DNA from: Ricinus communis | Lineage: Eukaryota; Streptophyta; Magnoliopsida; Malpighiales; Euphorbiaceae | Length of the DNA: 64,000 bases | NCBI RefSeq assembly: GCF_019578655.1 | Contig: NC_063258.1 | Span: 31,438,802 to 31,502,801, forward strand | Reading direction: 5' to 3' | Part shown: positions 39,953 to 53,215 of the stretch, one piece after another | Layout: every line of letters starts with the position of its first letter | How positions within the stretch are numbered: position 1 is the stretch's first letter | Position numbers and translations under genes: made by a program | Notes under the pieces: model-generated | Told to the model about the DNA's origin: nothing | Database searches by the model: none | What the model saw: only the letters and a program-made list of their open reading frames with translations

Positions 39953-40586
39953 CGTATGGTATTAGATGCCATGTCCTTAAAAAAGAAGAAGTTATCTTCT
40001 TATATATGATCAATGCATCATGTCGCTTTTTATTTTTTAAAAGTCGGTGCCTTCAGGATTGTTTCTTGCTAAACTACTTTGTTAACTAAGTGGTGGCAAT
40101 TGACACCTCCAAATAAAAATTAAATACACACATCAAAACCCATTGCAATTGCTTAATTACTCTCACTTCTTTTGTTTTGTTCTTTGGTTCATAATGATAT
40201 CTTCAATTCTTCACCTTTAAAATGCTGAAAAATTTGTAACATTTTAAATATATGCATGGAGGGTCTAAATACTTAAACATGGTGTTGGCAGCTCTTAACA
40301 CGTCTTGGCAGGCTACAAATAAAGATAATTATAGAAACCATACTCAAGAACAACAGTATGTTCCTCACTCTATGCGCCTGGCGCCACCGATTGATTGCAA
40401 AATCGGTCACTTAGGAAGGTTACAGCTCTGGTTCTTTTTTTTATTTATGTATTTATTTAAGAAAAATTGTTTTAAAATGGACTAAAAAACTATATACTAA
40501 ATTAAAGATGAAGGGAGAAGGTGGAAGATGTTTGAAAGGTGGTTGTAAAATTTGAGGCGTCAACTGTTGATAATTACATTATGCAC

Positions 40587-40617
<31 letters not shown>

Positions 40618-41442
40618 TAATATATGTGAATTCAGAACTGTAATGCGTCACCATTTCTCTTTGCTAAGCAAACTCAATATGATCCCCCATTTTCACTACA
40701 ATGGCATATAACATTTTCCCTGCGGTTGTTAAGAATAAGTCATATTTTATTTATAGGGAAGTTTTTGAAATAGATTTAAGATATCAATCTAACAAAAATA
40801 ACTCACATTAAATAATATTGCCGCATCACTTGAGGTTGTCTGTAAGATAATGTGGCATCAATTATCGGGTAATTCAATGTTATTGGATACATTCATCATT
40901 TAGTTATTATTGTGTTACATATCCTATTTTACTTCTCTTATCTATTATCAGCTGCGTATATTTGAAATAATTTTAGTCACACACCTGATGACGACGTACT
41001 GCATGCTTGTATATATATAGAGAGAGATATGCGTATTTTACACTTTAGTATTAAATAATTGATATATAGCTCATTATTTAAAACTAATTAATATGTGTCA
41101 ATCATCTATCGGTTTGATATATATATAAAAATAAAATTTTTATCCAAACTTTGTGTTTATCCTCACTTATACACCAAACTCACAAATGATTAATACATAT
41201 TCATTAACTTTAAATAATAAAAATATATGTTAATCATCCAATATTTAAGTGTAAAACATAAATATATATGTGTCACTCTCCTATTAGTTGTGGTGTATAT
41301 ACCAAATTTAGATAAAAAAATTTCCGTTTACTGATTTGAACATTCAAGTGGTTGTTAAACTCTTTATATAATACTTTTTCTATTGAAAAGATTAGTATTC
41401 TCGTATCAAAACTCATCAAAAGTTCAGCAGAAACCATCAAAT

Positions 41443-41488
<46 letters not shown>

Positions 41489-44393
41489 AACGCATAGCTG
41501 TGTGAATTAAGAATGAAAACGTGTCCTATGCTACACAATAGTGGTTATAGCCAACCCTAAATATTTTATCTCTTAAAGACTACAGCTACTCGTGCATGTG
41601 TTATATATATATATTTTAAAACAAAACAAAAGAAAACAATCTAAGTTGGGAGACACTTAGGTTCTTATGATGTGTTCGCTCTTTTCCTAAAAAGAAAAAG
41701 AAAAAGGAAAAGGAAAGGGCAGCAGCCCTATCTTGAGAGAAATATTGAGCATGCAGCTGTCTAAAGCTAAGGGACAAAGATGAACAGGTCGGGCGTGGGA
41801 TTTAATTAGGCGTCAAAGTATAAGACTATAATCCTAGCAAACGTCGGTTAGATATGTACTGTTTGGGTACGTGGATCTAAGCAGCTTCGATCCACTTGGT
41901 TTCCAATTCTTAGCTGTTTTTAGAGATGTTTGTCTTTCCACATTGATTTTAACTAATATCAATCTTTCCATATTCTATGCTTGTTCAACGTCCACTTGAA
42001 GTAAGGGCTTTTTTCTTGCAAATACAAGAAAATTTAAAATAAGGAACCATCCTGATAAAAGAAGATTTATGGGCAGGTTATCCAAGTTCCAAATATAAGA
42101 ATTCAATAGCATAATAGATTAGTCCGCACATGCAATATCTGTACTATTTTACGTTGACGAGCATGTTTTATAATACATTGATAATTTACAGATAACATCG
42201 CTACGAGAATTTTTGCCTATTCTGTATATATTTTTTCAATTATATATAAATAAATAGATAATTAATATTAAATAATTAAATATACATTAATCATCCAAAA
42301 TTAACTTAAAATATTAATATATACATATTATTTTATTATTTATTGTAATATATATACAATTAATTTATTATTTATACATACAATATTTAGTCACTGCATT
42401 AATTATTTCACGATCACATACTTATTTCTTAATGAAAGAACTGTAAATGGTTTTAACTAATTGTAAAACCTTTGTTTACTCGTGGGTCTCGAAAATTAGT
42501 AAAATAAAAAAATGGAATAAAAAAGAATAACTGTTATATAGAAATTACTGGTAATTATTTTATACAAAGAAGATTGTAGACAAAACGCAAAATCCTTGTC
42601 TCGATTAATAGTAAAGCTTAAAAAGAAATCATGTCTTCTTTTTTTGCAAATATTTAATCTATGATATGGCAAAAGAATAATTTCATTTTCCTTTGTAGTT
42701 TTGTTGTAAGACTGAAAGTACATTAATCTAAGTACATTTGGGTTGACAAATTTTGAAATACGTAGAATTAAAATCTATAAATTATTAAAAATAATTATTT
42801 AGATTAAATATAACAAAAAATTATAGATTTTTATTTAAAATTAAAGATAATTTTAGGACAAAATAAATTTATTAAGGTCAATATTGAAATAAAAAATAAT
42901 AATTTTAACAGCTTACTATTCTTTTAGAATTATGGATTTTGGACTTTTTTACTCTTGGTAAGGAAATTAAAATTCTAAAAAATGAAAACTTTTGGAAGAT
43001 AATGATTTTTTTTTTAAAATTATGGATTTAGATCATTTTTTTTTTACTTATCAAATAATAAATTTAAGTTAAATTTATAAATTTTATAAAGTCTTTATCT
43101 AAAATTCTTCGATGGGTCGAAATGACACATAGTCTATTCATGTATGCTTCACAATACAACTTCATTTTTTATATTAATGAATAAAGAAGGAAACATTCCT
43201 TCAAATATAATATACACAATGCATCTCGATTAATTTTAGATCCATGCACCAATATATATATATTATTTTTCTAGGATTGTCTTCACTAATGTAGTTGGCT
43301 ATCAATTCAATGCATGATAGCTCGAATCGAACCGTTTAACATGGCTAGCTAGTAACATTTTAACACAAAATATTTAGTGAAGATCTATAATTTAACTCAA
43401 TTATCTTATATTAATAGAGCAATGATGAACACTATACATATAGTATGCGGTAAATTAATCCACTAATTATGCTAATCTATTATAATATCGAAAAAGTGAT
43501 TCAGAATCATGTGATGATAATGATTTAATTTGGGTAAGATTGATAAACTATGTCAAGTAATTAAGTTATCCAAGATCCTAAAAAGCATGAAAACCCAAAA
43601 AAATAAAAATAAAAACACTAGGGGATTTACCGACAAAGGTAGTGTTAGATCAAATGTCAATAACAGTTAACTACTTTCTGCCATTATAATTTTAAAATAT
43701 AGTTGTGTTTCTATCACCTTTAATCAGTATAATATCTATGTTTAATTGATGTAAACATAAAGTATATATTATTTAAAACCAAAGGTGAAATATAAAGAAT
43801 ATATTATTAACTTTTTATTTTTATTTTTCTTAAAATATATATGTGTAGTTGAGCAATTCATGTGGCAAACTGTAAAAGTCTAAAGTCATTACCAAAACAT
43901 AGGTTAATAATGAATCATATGTAGAGGATGGTCCGCTAGCTTAATGCTATAGTACTAATTAATAATTGGAAGACTGAAACCATCATTAATTATTTGTTTA
44001 TGTAACTTTCATTTTTCTTTTCCACATGCCAGTGGAAGAACTGAACAAGGCGTGGATTTCATCATTTTTTCCATCTTTATGCTTTGAAACCTTTTCGTTT
44101 AAAAAAAAAAAAAAAACAAAACTGAATTATCAAGAGTCAAACTTCTTAAACTGAATCAACTGCAAAATCGAATTGATGATGGAGCAGAATATATACTTCA
44201 TTACTTTCACTTATCTAATCTTTTACCTATCAAAATATATTGTATCCATTAATTTTTTTTATACATACTTCGTTTATGTGTATATCTCTACTTATACGTC
44301 AAATTAATAAATGATTAATATATATTTATTAGTTTTAAATGAATAGATATTTTTACATTTATTTTTACATATATTTATATTCCACACACATAT

Positions 44394-44443
<50 letters not shown>

Positions 44444-45939
44444 TAAATAAATATGTATTCTAAACTAATGGAGTGCAAACATCCAAAGTAAATTAATATA
44501 TTATAAATTTATCCATAATCAACTAATAATAAATCAAATTGTTTTAGAATTGTAAAATTTAGTAGGTCAAATCAATAATATAACAATATGGATTTTTTTG
44601 AATTTTCATTATTTAAGTGAGTAAATATATAACTATGAGGAGTTACACCACCGTTGATCTCAGTATGAATTGCTTGCTTGTGATGAGAAATAAACTCAAT
44701 ACAACACCTAAAAATTGATTCTTTTCTTTAATAATATAATTTAAATAGTTATATCATTATTTTTTATGGTATTGGGAATCGTTGATATAAATTTTGTATA
44801 TTTATATATTATAATGTTTGTCTAGCGTTTCATGTATTATCTTTTTAGAATTTCACTGCAGAAGGTGATGAAGCGGCAAAACATTCTTGTAAAAACATCT
44901 TCCAAGTAGCTAATGGTCTGAAATTGGTACAAGCATGTCCTAGATATATATACAGTGCTAGAAAGTCCTTATCCACGCAATAAGATTATCAGGATCCTCT
45001 CTCTCTCTCTCTCTATGTATAGATATCCTCTTGTCGTCACAGTTGTTTTGGCAGACTAAAATGGTGATTTGCACCATGAAATCTTTACATGTATGGCTCC
45101 AACAAATGAAGAAGATATCTTAGGAGGGCGAGCCCATCTTTGCCATTAACTCTGTGTGATTAATACTATTCATAACTCACAATTGCTGCTGTGAGATCAA
45201 AGAAAACAACAAACTCCTCCCAATAATCCTGTGCGGTTTCCATGCATTCCCATGTCCAAATACAATTACCTGTAATTACGTTTCGTCCTCACTATTCAAT
45301 ATTCTCAGAAATGAATCAGAACAAAGAATTGGGATTTTGTTATAGTGTTAACTCCGAAAATGATCTTTCAAGAAAGCAAATAAGTTTTCCTTTTTTCTTT
45401 ATTTCCACCGTATATATATTTTGACGCGATAACAATAAATATTCGTATGAGATTTGCCATATTTTGCATTTTTATCCTTTTTTTCTTGAAAAGAAGAAGA
45501 AGAAGAAGAAGAAAAATATGGACTCACTCGAGCAACTATTGATATATCCATTAGTGGAATGTAAAATAGTCAAAAGAATAAATTTAATATATTACATATT
45601 ATCTTATAGTTTGATCTGAGAAAATTATTGAAAAATATAAAATTATGATGCAAATTAAAGTAATTACAACAGAAAGCTTTAATTTGTAATAATTAATTTA
45701 ATTATTTACCTTGAAATATTTTTAAAATGAGACAATTTTGGGTAAAGATTAGAAACCTCGCCCATTAAAAGTCCTTTTTTTTAATTTCTTTTCAATATGA
45801 GAAGAAAAAAAGAAAAACATTTATGTTTATAGTCTTAGAAATTTTCCACATATGGAACTGTAAAAGGAGAAAAATAGAGAGAGAGGGGTACTGAGACAGA
45901 GCAAGAGATGTACGGACACATATATAAATCATAGGGCCA

Positions 45940-46450
45940 GGGTCAAGTTTGCGTCACGGGTTATCCCCGGCCCGGAAGGCGAGGCTGATGTCACGTGACC
46001 TAAGCTCACCGTCACTCCTGCAAGTCACGTGTCATTAACTATTTCGTCTCTTCCTATAGAATCTCAACAACCCTTCAAGTGGTGTAGTGCAAGTGTACTG
46101 CCCCTCTGTCTGTGTCTGACTGCCGAAATGACCAAAACAGCCCTCACGCCTTCGACATTGATACCAGTAATTAAAGAAAAAAAAGAAAAGAAAAACACTC
46201 TTTTATACTTGAAGTGACCCGTTTTTTAGTATAAGGATTAGTGAAGTTTGATTTGATTTGAGAGGTTAATCTCGTCATTTGCAGTAACAGCCACGCGTCA
46301 CCAGGCCTTTCACTGTTTACTTGCTTGTTATGGCAAAGATTTGACTGAAGCGTGATGGTAGAATCTTAGCCGTTGAATGGCCCTGATAAAGAGGCATCAC
46401 ACGGACTTCGGGGTTGATCAAACGGCTGGGGAGTCGACACGAGTCACAAT
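45940..46450. promoter_or_regulatory. Second GC-rich island with G-box and ABRE-like motifs
   Basis: GTCACGTGACC at about 45991, GTCACGTGTC at about 46024 and CCACGCGTCACC at about 46290 lie within a GC-richer block that also contains TTAGCCGTTGAATGG. These are typical promoter words for ABA or stress response, but no supported coding region follows within 2 kb on either strand. Confidence 0.35.
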
Positions 46451-48664
46451 TATGACATTATAATTAAGAGATTGATTGTGCAATCAATTACTGTCTTTCA
46501 TAGTAACTGTTTATTTTGCACAATCCGAGGCGATGACATAATCCGGAATTTTGAGACTTCCTCATCTATCATGATTTGGTCTAATCACCCTAATTATAAT
46601 TTTACATCTATTTAGTGAATATTTTTATTGTTTTTTTATTGCTAATGCTTTTACTTGATTATTCTTTTTTTGTTTTTTTTAAAGAAAATCACTTGGAGGT
46701 GAATTTTATTTATTTTTTATTTCAAACCAGAATGTTATGTAGTTTAGATAGAGTTCACATAAACGAAACTGTGGCATTTCGATTAATAGTATTTACTTTT
46801 AACTACAGATATAAATGTTAAGTAATTATATTTTCAATTATAAAAAAAAAAAAAAGAGAACTCAAACTTGATAATTATGTTTAAAATAAAAGAAAATCTA
46901 TTATATAATCTCTACTCCCCTTTCCCCCCAATTCTTGGAGATTGATATCCCTGCTAGAATAACATTGAGTTCAACTTCTATCTACTTAGAAATAGTTCTT
47001 CTTTTCTTATTTTTAATGGCTGCGCTGAGTTTAAAACTTCACATATATGATATGTTGTATTTAGAGGTTTCTCTATGTGTTTTCATATGTATTTTAATTG
47101 ATTTCGAACTTTTATAACTTGATTGGTATTTTTGTAGTAAGAATTGAAAATGATTTTAATTTTATATTTTTTTAGTGACTATTAATTGATATCAGTAAAA
47201 ATTTATCATTTTTACAGTGAAATTGAGGTACTCTATTTATATCTCCAAAGATATTTTAAGGTCTTTAATAAATAAATAAAAAATAAAAAAGCTCCCAAGT
47301 CTTTATTTTTTTACTTTTCCAAAATTGTGCCGTCTTCAAACCCTAAACCTGGAACGTTAGCAATGGCTGAGCCCACACTCATTGAGCCCACTAAGATTCT
47401 AAAGACTGCATCTCATCTATTTGTACTCTCTCACTCTCTCTCTTGCTAAAAGAACAATCAAAACAAATAAAAAGAAATCAGTTCAAAGAAAGGAAAAAAA
47501 AAAAGAATGAAAAGAATCGTTAGCCATTATTTGAACACTTTCTGCGCCTTGAAACAGATACCTGATTCCAGTGCATGCGCAGAAACTTTTTGCTTTAAAC
47601 GATTGCAAGTGAATTTTGTAAACTCTCATTCTTCCATATATTTATTCTTTCCCTTTTGAAATCATATGAAGAGAAAGAAAATAAAAGAATGATACGCTAT
47701 GTGTAGCACTGTCCTTTAGAAAAAAGAGAGAAAGGGGTTAGGGAAATTCAAAGAAGATGATGATGATCGCTTGATTACTACGTGCGATCCTGGAAAATTT
47801 AGGCCCCAGCTTCTGATGCCTAAAGAATATATTTTCTCAAATTTAATGGACTGTGAGCTGCCAGCAACGAATATTCTCTATAATCCAATATTGATCGATG
47901 GAGAAAAAGAAAAGAAAACAGCAAGAAGATCATCTGCTAGCCTACCTTTTTAGTTTATTAGGTTATGATAGTAAGCTAGCAAGTTTTTGTTTACAGCCCT
48001 AGCAATACCCCTGCAAACTGTTTTTATGATTGCTGTTTGTCTTCAATGTAAATTCTCCAGTTGAAAAGAAGTACTCGAAGAGAACAATAATAAAATCCAT
48101 CTGACTAGAAATTTGTTTCCTACAGTTAGACTTCCTTGAGAAATTATATTTTGAAGCGGTGATTCCAAGTGACAAGCTGAATTGAAATTTTTTAAAAAAA
48201 AAAGGCAATGTCGTTTTATATTTATTTTAAACAAACTAAAGGATGATAGTGTCTTTCCAGGGAAAAAAAAAACAAAAAGAGAGAATTATATTTAAGATAT
48301 AATTGCAATTCTCATCACTTTAGTGGCTAATCGTTATATAAATAAAGTTTTTTCTAGTTTAATTATAAGAATGTGCTAAAACTCTTGAGATAATGTCCTA
48401 TCATTCAAAAAAATCATGTCCGACACAGTATAAATTAATTATAGATATATGTATATCAAAAATAGAAAAAAAAAAACCACTCTTAAAATTTTTAATAAAT
48501 GCGAGAATGTAAAGGTTTTACTATAAATATCTATATCACATATGCGTCTTTTTGACTTTTGATATATAGGATATAATAGGGGCACTAAAGAAAGTGAATA
48601 TTCTTTAACAATTTAATGTATCATGAATGTAAGGAATGTTATAATGATGAAAAATTCTGTAACA

Positions 48665-48787
48665 CTACAGAAGATCTCCTTTGAACTTTATGAAAATGCT
48701 ATAGGATTTCCCTCCTGGCTCGTAGGAAGCATTGTTGTATCCATACAAATTTGGTGAAGCACTAGCACATGTTCCACAAGTGGCACA
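48665..48787 (-). other. Short protein-like frame of unknown origin
   Basis: A 40-codon minus-strand frame begins CATCGTCASASPNLYGYN, continues with SYEPGGKSYSIF and ends at a stop. Its composition (C, G, S, P, Y) is unlike random translation of AT-rich spacer and resembles the tail of a secreted or cell-wall protein. A stop codon lies directly upstream and no splice junction to a further exon is clear, so it is probably a gene fragment. Confidence 0.25.
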
Positions 48788-50428
48788 TTATACTAAATCG
48801 AATTGGAATAGCAAGAGAAAGAGAGGAAGTAGACAAATTTAAACTAGATAAGTCCTAAATATAAATTGCACGCTACTTGTATACACTTTGTGTCCAAACA
48901 ATCTTTTGATTTGTGCAGTCCATAAAAGAAAACAGTCACGGGCATTGTTGGAATTTTCCCTGAAATTCCATTGTTTCCTGCTTCCTATTCCAGCAGGTAT
49001 AAACCAAAATATCCCACACATATTAGGTTCACTTTTTATTAGCTTTCCTTAATTGTTTACTATTGAATCTCTTTCCTTTAGCTTTAAAGTTGGTGCTGCC
49101 ACAGCGGATTTGAATTTTATTTTACATTAATTATGATTTTACAATGGAGAGAAAAAAAACCATATATTCAAGCATGAGGATTACTATCACAGATCCTTCT
49201 CTCCCATTTTGTTTGAAAAAAAAAAACAAAGAAAGAAAAAAGAAAGACTACCACGACAATGTTGTTTATAGATTATAAAAAATTAATCTTTTTTAAAAGT
49301 AAATTGATATATTTAGATCAAAAATATATTAAAGCCGCTAAATTGCAATTGTAAATTTTTATTCTTTTCTAACAACATCTAAAATGGTAATTTTTTTTAA
49401 AAATAAATTTCAATCTTAAATATATGCTCGATAATATGCATCCCGGGAACATAAATTACAATAAGTCTGGCTGTAGTAAATATTGTCTCTCACATAAGGT
49501 AATATGATTGTGATGCAATGTTGACTTCCTGCTGTACTAAGGTAAAACTAGGATTAAAACGTTTAATTAAAGGACTAAAATTTAAATGCAGTATCAAAGG
49601 AGAGCCAAAGGATCAATATGAAAGATTTAGGGGCTATCACTAATTTATCAAAAATTACCTTGAATTCATATGTAATCTTATAATCTTTAAAATTTAATCT
49701 CTCAAATTTATAGCTTAAACATTTGAAATGATCTTATGTTTTCCATAATTATATAACCATTCGGTATCAGAGCTATGTATTCATATATATAATATTTAAT
49801 AATAAATGATGCTCATTATTTAAAATTAAAAAATATAGATTTACTCCTTTATCAATTTGATGAATGCAACAGCTGCAAGGAGTTTCCACATGGTATTGGA
49901 CTGTTATACAGTAACCTATTCTAGGAAAAAGTCTGAAATAACAAGAAAATATTGGACTGCACTGCAGTTTCTTAAGGTATTGAAGCCCAATTTATTTAAA
50001 TGCAAGATGGATTGGACAGCCCAATCAGTAGAAGGGTGAGAGTAATGTAAAGCACAAAAATTCTCTCTCTTCTCAATACAATCTTTATCAGGCACAAGAA
50101 TGATTGATGTAGGAACATTTGATGGCATCAGGCAGCTTCCAAGTAATGTAGAGATAATTAATTAGCAAAAGAACCCATCATACTGAAAATGAAGTTCCAA
50201 CATTCTCTATGGAAGAAGAAATTAATACCATCTATGAAAGTTACGATATATTATTTAATCCTAGCAATGAAATAAAAATATAAAACTATTTCTAGAAAAA
50301 TAAAAAAAGCAAAATTATTTTAAGGGGTGGAAATTCATTCTGAGAAACACGACTACAAACTAGGCTGAATGTCTTTCAGCATTACAGGTTGAGTACAATG
50401 GGGAACACACTTGTACCAAACTACATCC

Positions 50429-50577
50429 TCATTGAGCAAGTTTGGCCAAATGGTCAGCAACTGGATTACTGTTTCTGCCTGAAATCTCAACGGACCAAAG
50501 TTCATGAGCGACCAACATAAGAACGATATCAGCAATAATAGAGCTGTCCTTGGATAGAAAAATAAAAAAATTCTCAT
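50429..50577 (-). pseudogene. RNase H-like (RVT_3) fragment
   Basis: The minus strand reads SSIIADIVLMLVAHELW, then VEISGRNSNPVADHLAKLA and a stop. The last motif is characteristic of the C-terminal end of plant RNase H-like domains derived from non-LTR retroelements (REGNxVADxLAKxA). No start or catalytic core is present. It sits just beyond the 3' end of the membrane-protein gene that stops at 50596. Confidence 0.5.
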
Positions 50578-50595
50578 TTATCACTATTGGAAGAA

Positions 50596-51222
50596 TTAAA
50601 ATGCGGTGCAGATCGATATGCATCTGTCAGTACCATCACATAGCCTGATACACTTATTATCATCATTTCCTGATGGCAAGTTCTTGATCTTACGCCCATC
50701 CCTGCAAATAACATGCCAGCAGCCATAAAGAGTAACACCTGCAAATCCGACGAACAAAGCCATACAAAAGAAGAACAAAACATTACGTTTAACTTCTTTG
50801 TAAGGATCATCTAGTTCTGTTAGCTTCGAGTAATTGTAGCAGGCATCATCTTTGTTTCTTATAGTTTCTCGATGACGATTACTTGCTGCGGGGAGTGATT
50901 TTCTTTGTCTTTCGCTCTCAAGATTGTTGTAGTCGCACCAGTTTCTGTCATGCTGTGCTATGGTTTTCTTGAACTTGAGGCCGATTTTGCATAAGGCGAC
51001 AAGATTCAGGGTTGCTGCTAAAAGAGAAAGAGTGAAGAGGAACCAAGCGTCTCCGCAATGGAGAGAGGTATTGCCATTGCAAATTGTTGTTAATATAACG
51101 CCTTGAAAGACGAAATAAAAATTAGCTAGTTGAAATGCACTTGATTGAAGGTTTTGGAGACGATCTTCTTGCTCTTTAATTATTATTTTTAGTTCTTTCA
51201 TCTCTTTTTCTATCTCTTCCAT
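50596..51222 (-). CDS. Plant-specific coiled-coil protein with three membrane segments
   Basis: A single-exon gene of 208 residues. Residues 1-28 are a charged amphipathic coiled coil (EEIEKEMKELKIIIKEQEDR), followed by hydrophobic segments at about 31-49 (LANFYFVFQGVIL), 59-81 (WFLFTLSLLAATLNLVAL) and 147-168 (VLFFFCMALFVGFAGVTLYG). A polar loop (82-145) separates the second and third. The tail is cysteine-rich (CIRLCDGTDRCISIC). The chosen ATG at 51222 lies 73 nt after a TATA box. The protein at 53398-53916 has the same layout and shares QNL, FQGxI and the W-F-x-F-SLLxA pattern, so the two are diverged paralogues. I recognise this only as an uncharacterised plant family; no function should be inferred beyond membrane localisation. 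Confidence 0.8.
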   Translation of the reverse strand: MEEIEKEMKELKIIIKEQEDRLQNLQSSAFQLANFYFVFQGVILTTICNGNTSLHCGDAWFLFTLSLLAATLNLVALCKIGLKFKKTIAQHDRNWCDYNNLESERQRKSLPAASNRHRETIRNKDDACYNYSKLTELDDPYKEVKRNVLFFFCMALFVGFAGVTLYGCWHVICRDGRKIKNLPSGNDDNKCIRLCDGTDRCISICTAF

Positions 51223-51294
51223 GGATATTTCTGTGTTTGAGAGAGAGGATTCTTGATTACTTCTTTAAACAATATACGAATTTGCTTGTGTCCA

Positions 51295-51301
51295 ATTTAT
51301 A
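51295..51301 (-). promoter_or_regulatory. TATA box of the 50596-51222 gene
   Basis: On the minus strand TATAAAT ends about 73 nt before the ATG at 51222, implying a leader of roughly 40 nt. Confidence 0.6.
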
Positions 51302-51309
51302 GCTTTCAT

Positions 51310-51497
51310 TATCTTTTAATTGCTCTACTTGGAACTCAATTAGAGACCTCACAACTATGCAAATGACAAGTTCGGTATTAATTAATAGATAATATTTAAC
51401 TGATAATTATAGCTTTTCCACTTCTTATTTATATTAAATATATATATACCATAAAAAATAAAGTAAAAAAATAACTTGTAAGCATTAAATGATTAAA

Positions 51498-51535
<38 letters not shown>

Positions 51536-53185
51536 CAATTTTCTGTCATATGTATACAATTAAATTACATAAAAAATATTTCTTATACCTTTGCTAAATT
51601 AGCATTTTGATGATTTGATTATTTCCATTTAGATTAATTGCATGAGTTAACTTACATGTGATATTTCATTGACAAATTGATGCTAATTGGATTGTATAAT
51701 TTCCCGCAGAGTAGCCAAAAAAGCCAGTTTTCTGGACATTTTTTATCTTATATATACATCTTCTGCAAGCAATTGAGAACATAACCACAAAAAGAGTAAT
51801 ATATATATTAATTTTTATAATTATTTTATACATATTACTCATTTAATTTCTAGATATAATACGTTCTGAAAAAGCTCTTTATTTAAAACCCTTGAATTAT
51901 ATCATCTCAAGCCGAGGACAGTCGTCTCATTTCTCCATTATTTTCCAATCATTGTCTTTTACGACCATTAAGATCTAAGATGCCAGGTTATTCCACTAAT
52001 GTAAATATTTGTAAAACTGGGAGGCTTATCTTGTACTAATTAATATTGCATTTGAAAAAGAAGTTTTTTAGTGAAAACTTAATAAGGCCGGTCTGGTTTG
52101 AAAGTCTATATCGCAAAAGAATGACTTTGTTTATAAATTTAATAATGCCAATGGCTGATTAATTCTATTTAAAAGAAGAAAAAACATAAGAGTAGATATT
52201 TAAATTCGACTTGACTTTTAATAATTAAGATTATCGGTCAACTTTCTTGTATTATTATTGAACAGGTATTATATAAACCCACATGTAATATTCTTATAAA
52301 TTACATGGTTTATATTTGAGTATCAGAGGAAGACTTTGAAGAGTTCAAAGTCAGGTATCTGCATCATAATTTATTGGGGATTAAGACGAAAATGAACAGA
52401 TGATTACCTTTTACATCTTCTATCATGCTTCATATGATAGATAAAATACTACTGGCTAAGATATCCGCCAATTTAAAATTATTCGAACTCGAATTTGAAC
52501 CAAATTAAAATATAAATTCGTTCCAACCTCGTTATAAATTTGAATAGAAATACTCGTATATTATCCGAATGCAATAAAAACTCGTTTAATATATATATAA
52601 TTATTAAATAAATTTTTTAAATATTTAAATAGGTAGCAGGTAGCCTATCCGTTAAATACTTATTTATATAAATAGTTAAATAATTAAATAGATATCCGTT
52701 TACGAATCCTTTTATAATAATTAAATTCTTAATACATATTAATAAAAATATAAAAATTACAAATTCTAAACTATGTAGTTTTAAATAAAAAATTATAATT
52801 ATAAATTATAAATTTTTATTATTTTATTTTATATACCTAATACATATGTTAGTCATCATAAGAAATTTCAGGGTTATTGTCAGGTTAGGTATTACCAAAT
52901 ATCTGCCCAGCCCTTGTCTTATTGCGAATCAAGCTTTCCATGAAATGACCAAGAAATCTACATAATTCGCAGACTTTGATTTCTATGTGTAACAGTTAAT
53001 AGATTATTTTTTTCCACACGGTTCCGTGTCATTTGATAAAACATGATAATTTATACATAAAATAAAATAAATTTTAGAATATGAATGGAACTATCATCTT
53101 AATATTTTTTGTTAATTTAAAATCTTGCTTCATTCATTTCAACAAAAAAAAAAAAAAAAAAGTCTTGCTTCATTCAATACTTGAT
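51310..53185. other. Shared upstream region of the divergent gene pair
   Basis: About 1.9 kb of AT-rich sequence between the two TATA boxes. It contains a TA microsatellite at about 51504-51530. Around 52455-52920 there are several GAACTCGAAT and ATCCGTTTA-type words plus CAGGTTAGGTA, reminiscent of hAT-type dispersed repeats, but no termini could be defined. No coding sequence was found. Confidence 0.4.
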
Positions 53186-53190
53186 TTCTC

Positions 53191-53198
53191 TATAAAAG
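53191..53198 (+). promoter_or_regulatory. TATA box of the 53398-53916 gene
   Basis: CTATAAAAG in a pyrimidine-rich context. A start site about 30 bp downstream would fall near 53220, very close to the first ATG codons at 53212 and 53216, so it is unclear whether those lie in the mRNA. Confidence 0.6.
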
Positions 53199-53215
53199 CT
53201 TGCCTCCCTCCATGA

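Larger units (their letters stand above)
35400..50340. other. 15-kb gene-poor spacer
   Basis: I see no intact protein gene here. Contents: AT microsatellites (about 39925-39952, 41445-41488 as CT then TA, 44402-44440), an ATA-type run at about 40590-40616, a LINE remnant (36655-37011), a GAGCTCG-rich repeat (37012-37200), two GC-richer islands rich in ACGT-core motifs (38930-39130, 45940-46450), a short minus-strand protein-like frame (48665-48787), and a tRNA-Met primer-site-like GGTATCAGAGC at 49764-49774 that may mark an old LTR element. Confidence 0.45.

Noticed and set aside
47756..47815. Possible box C/D snoRNA (ATGATGA and CTGA)
   Set aside because: No terminal stem outside the boxes and the C-box match lies in a simple GAT repeat.
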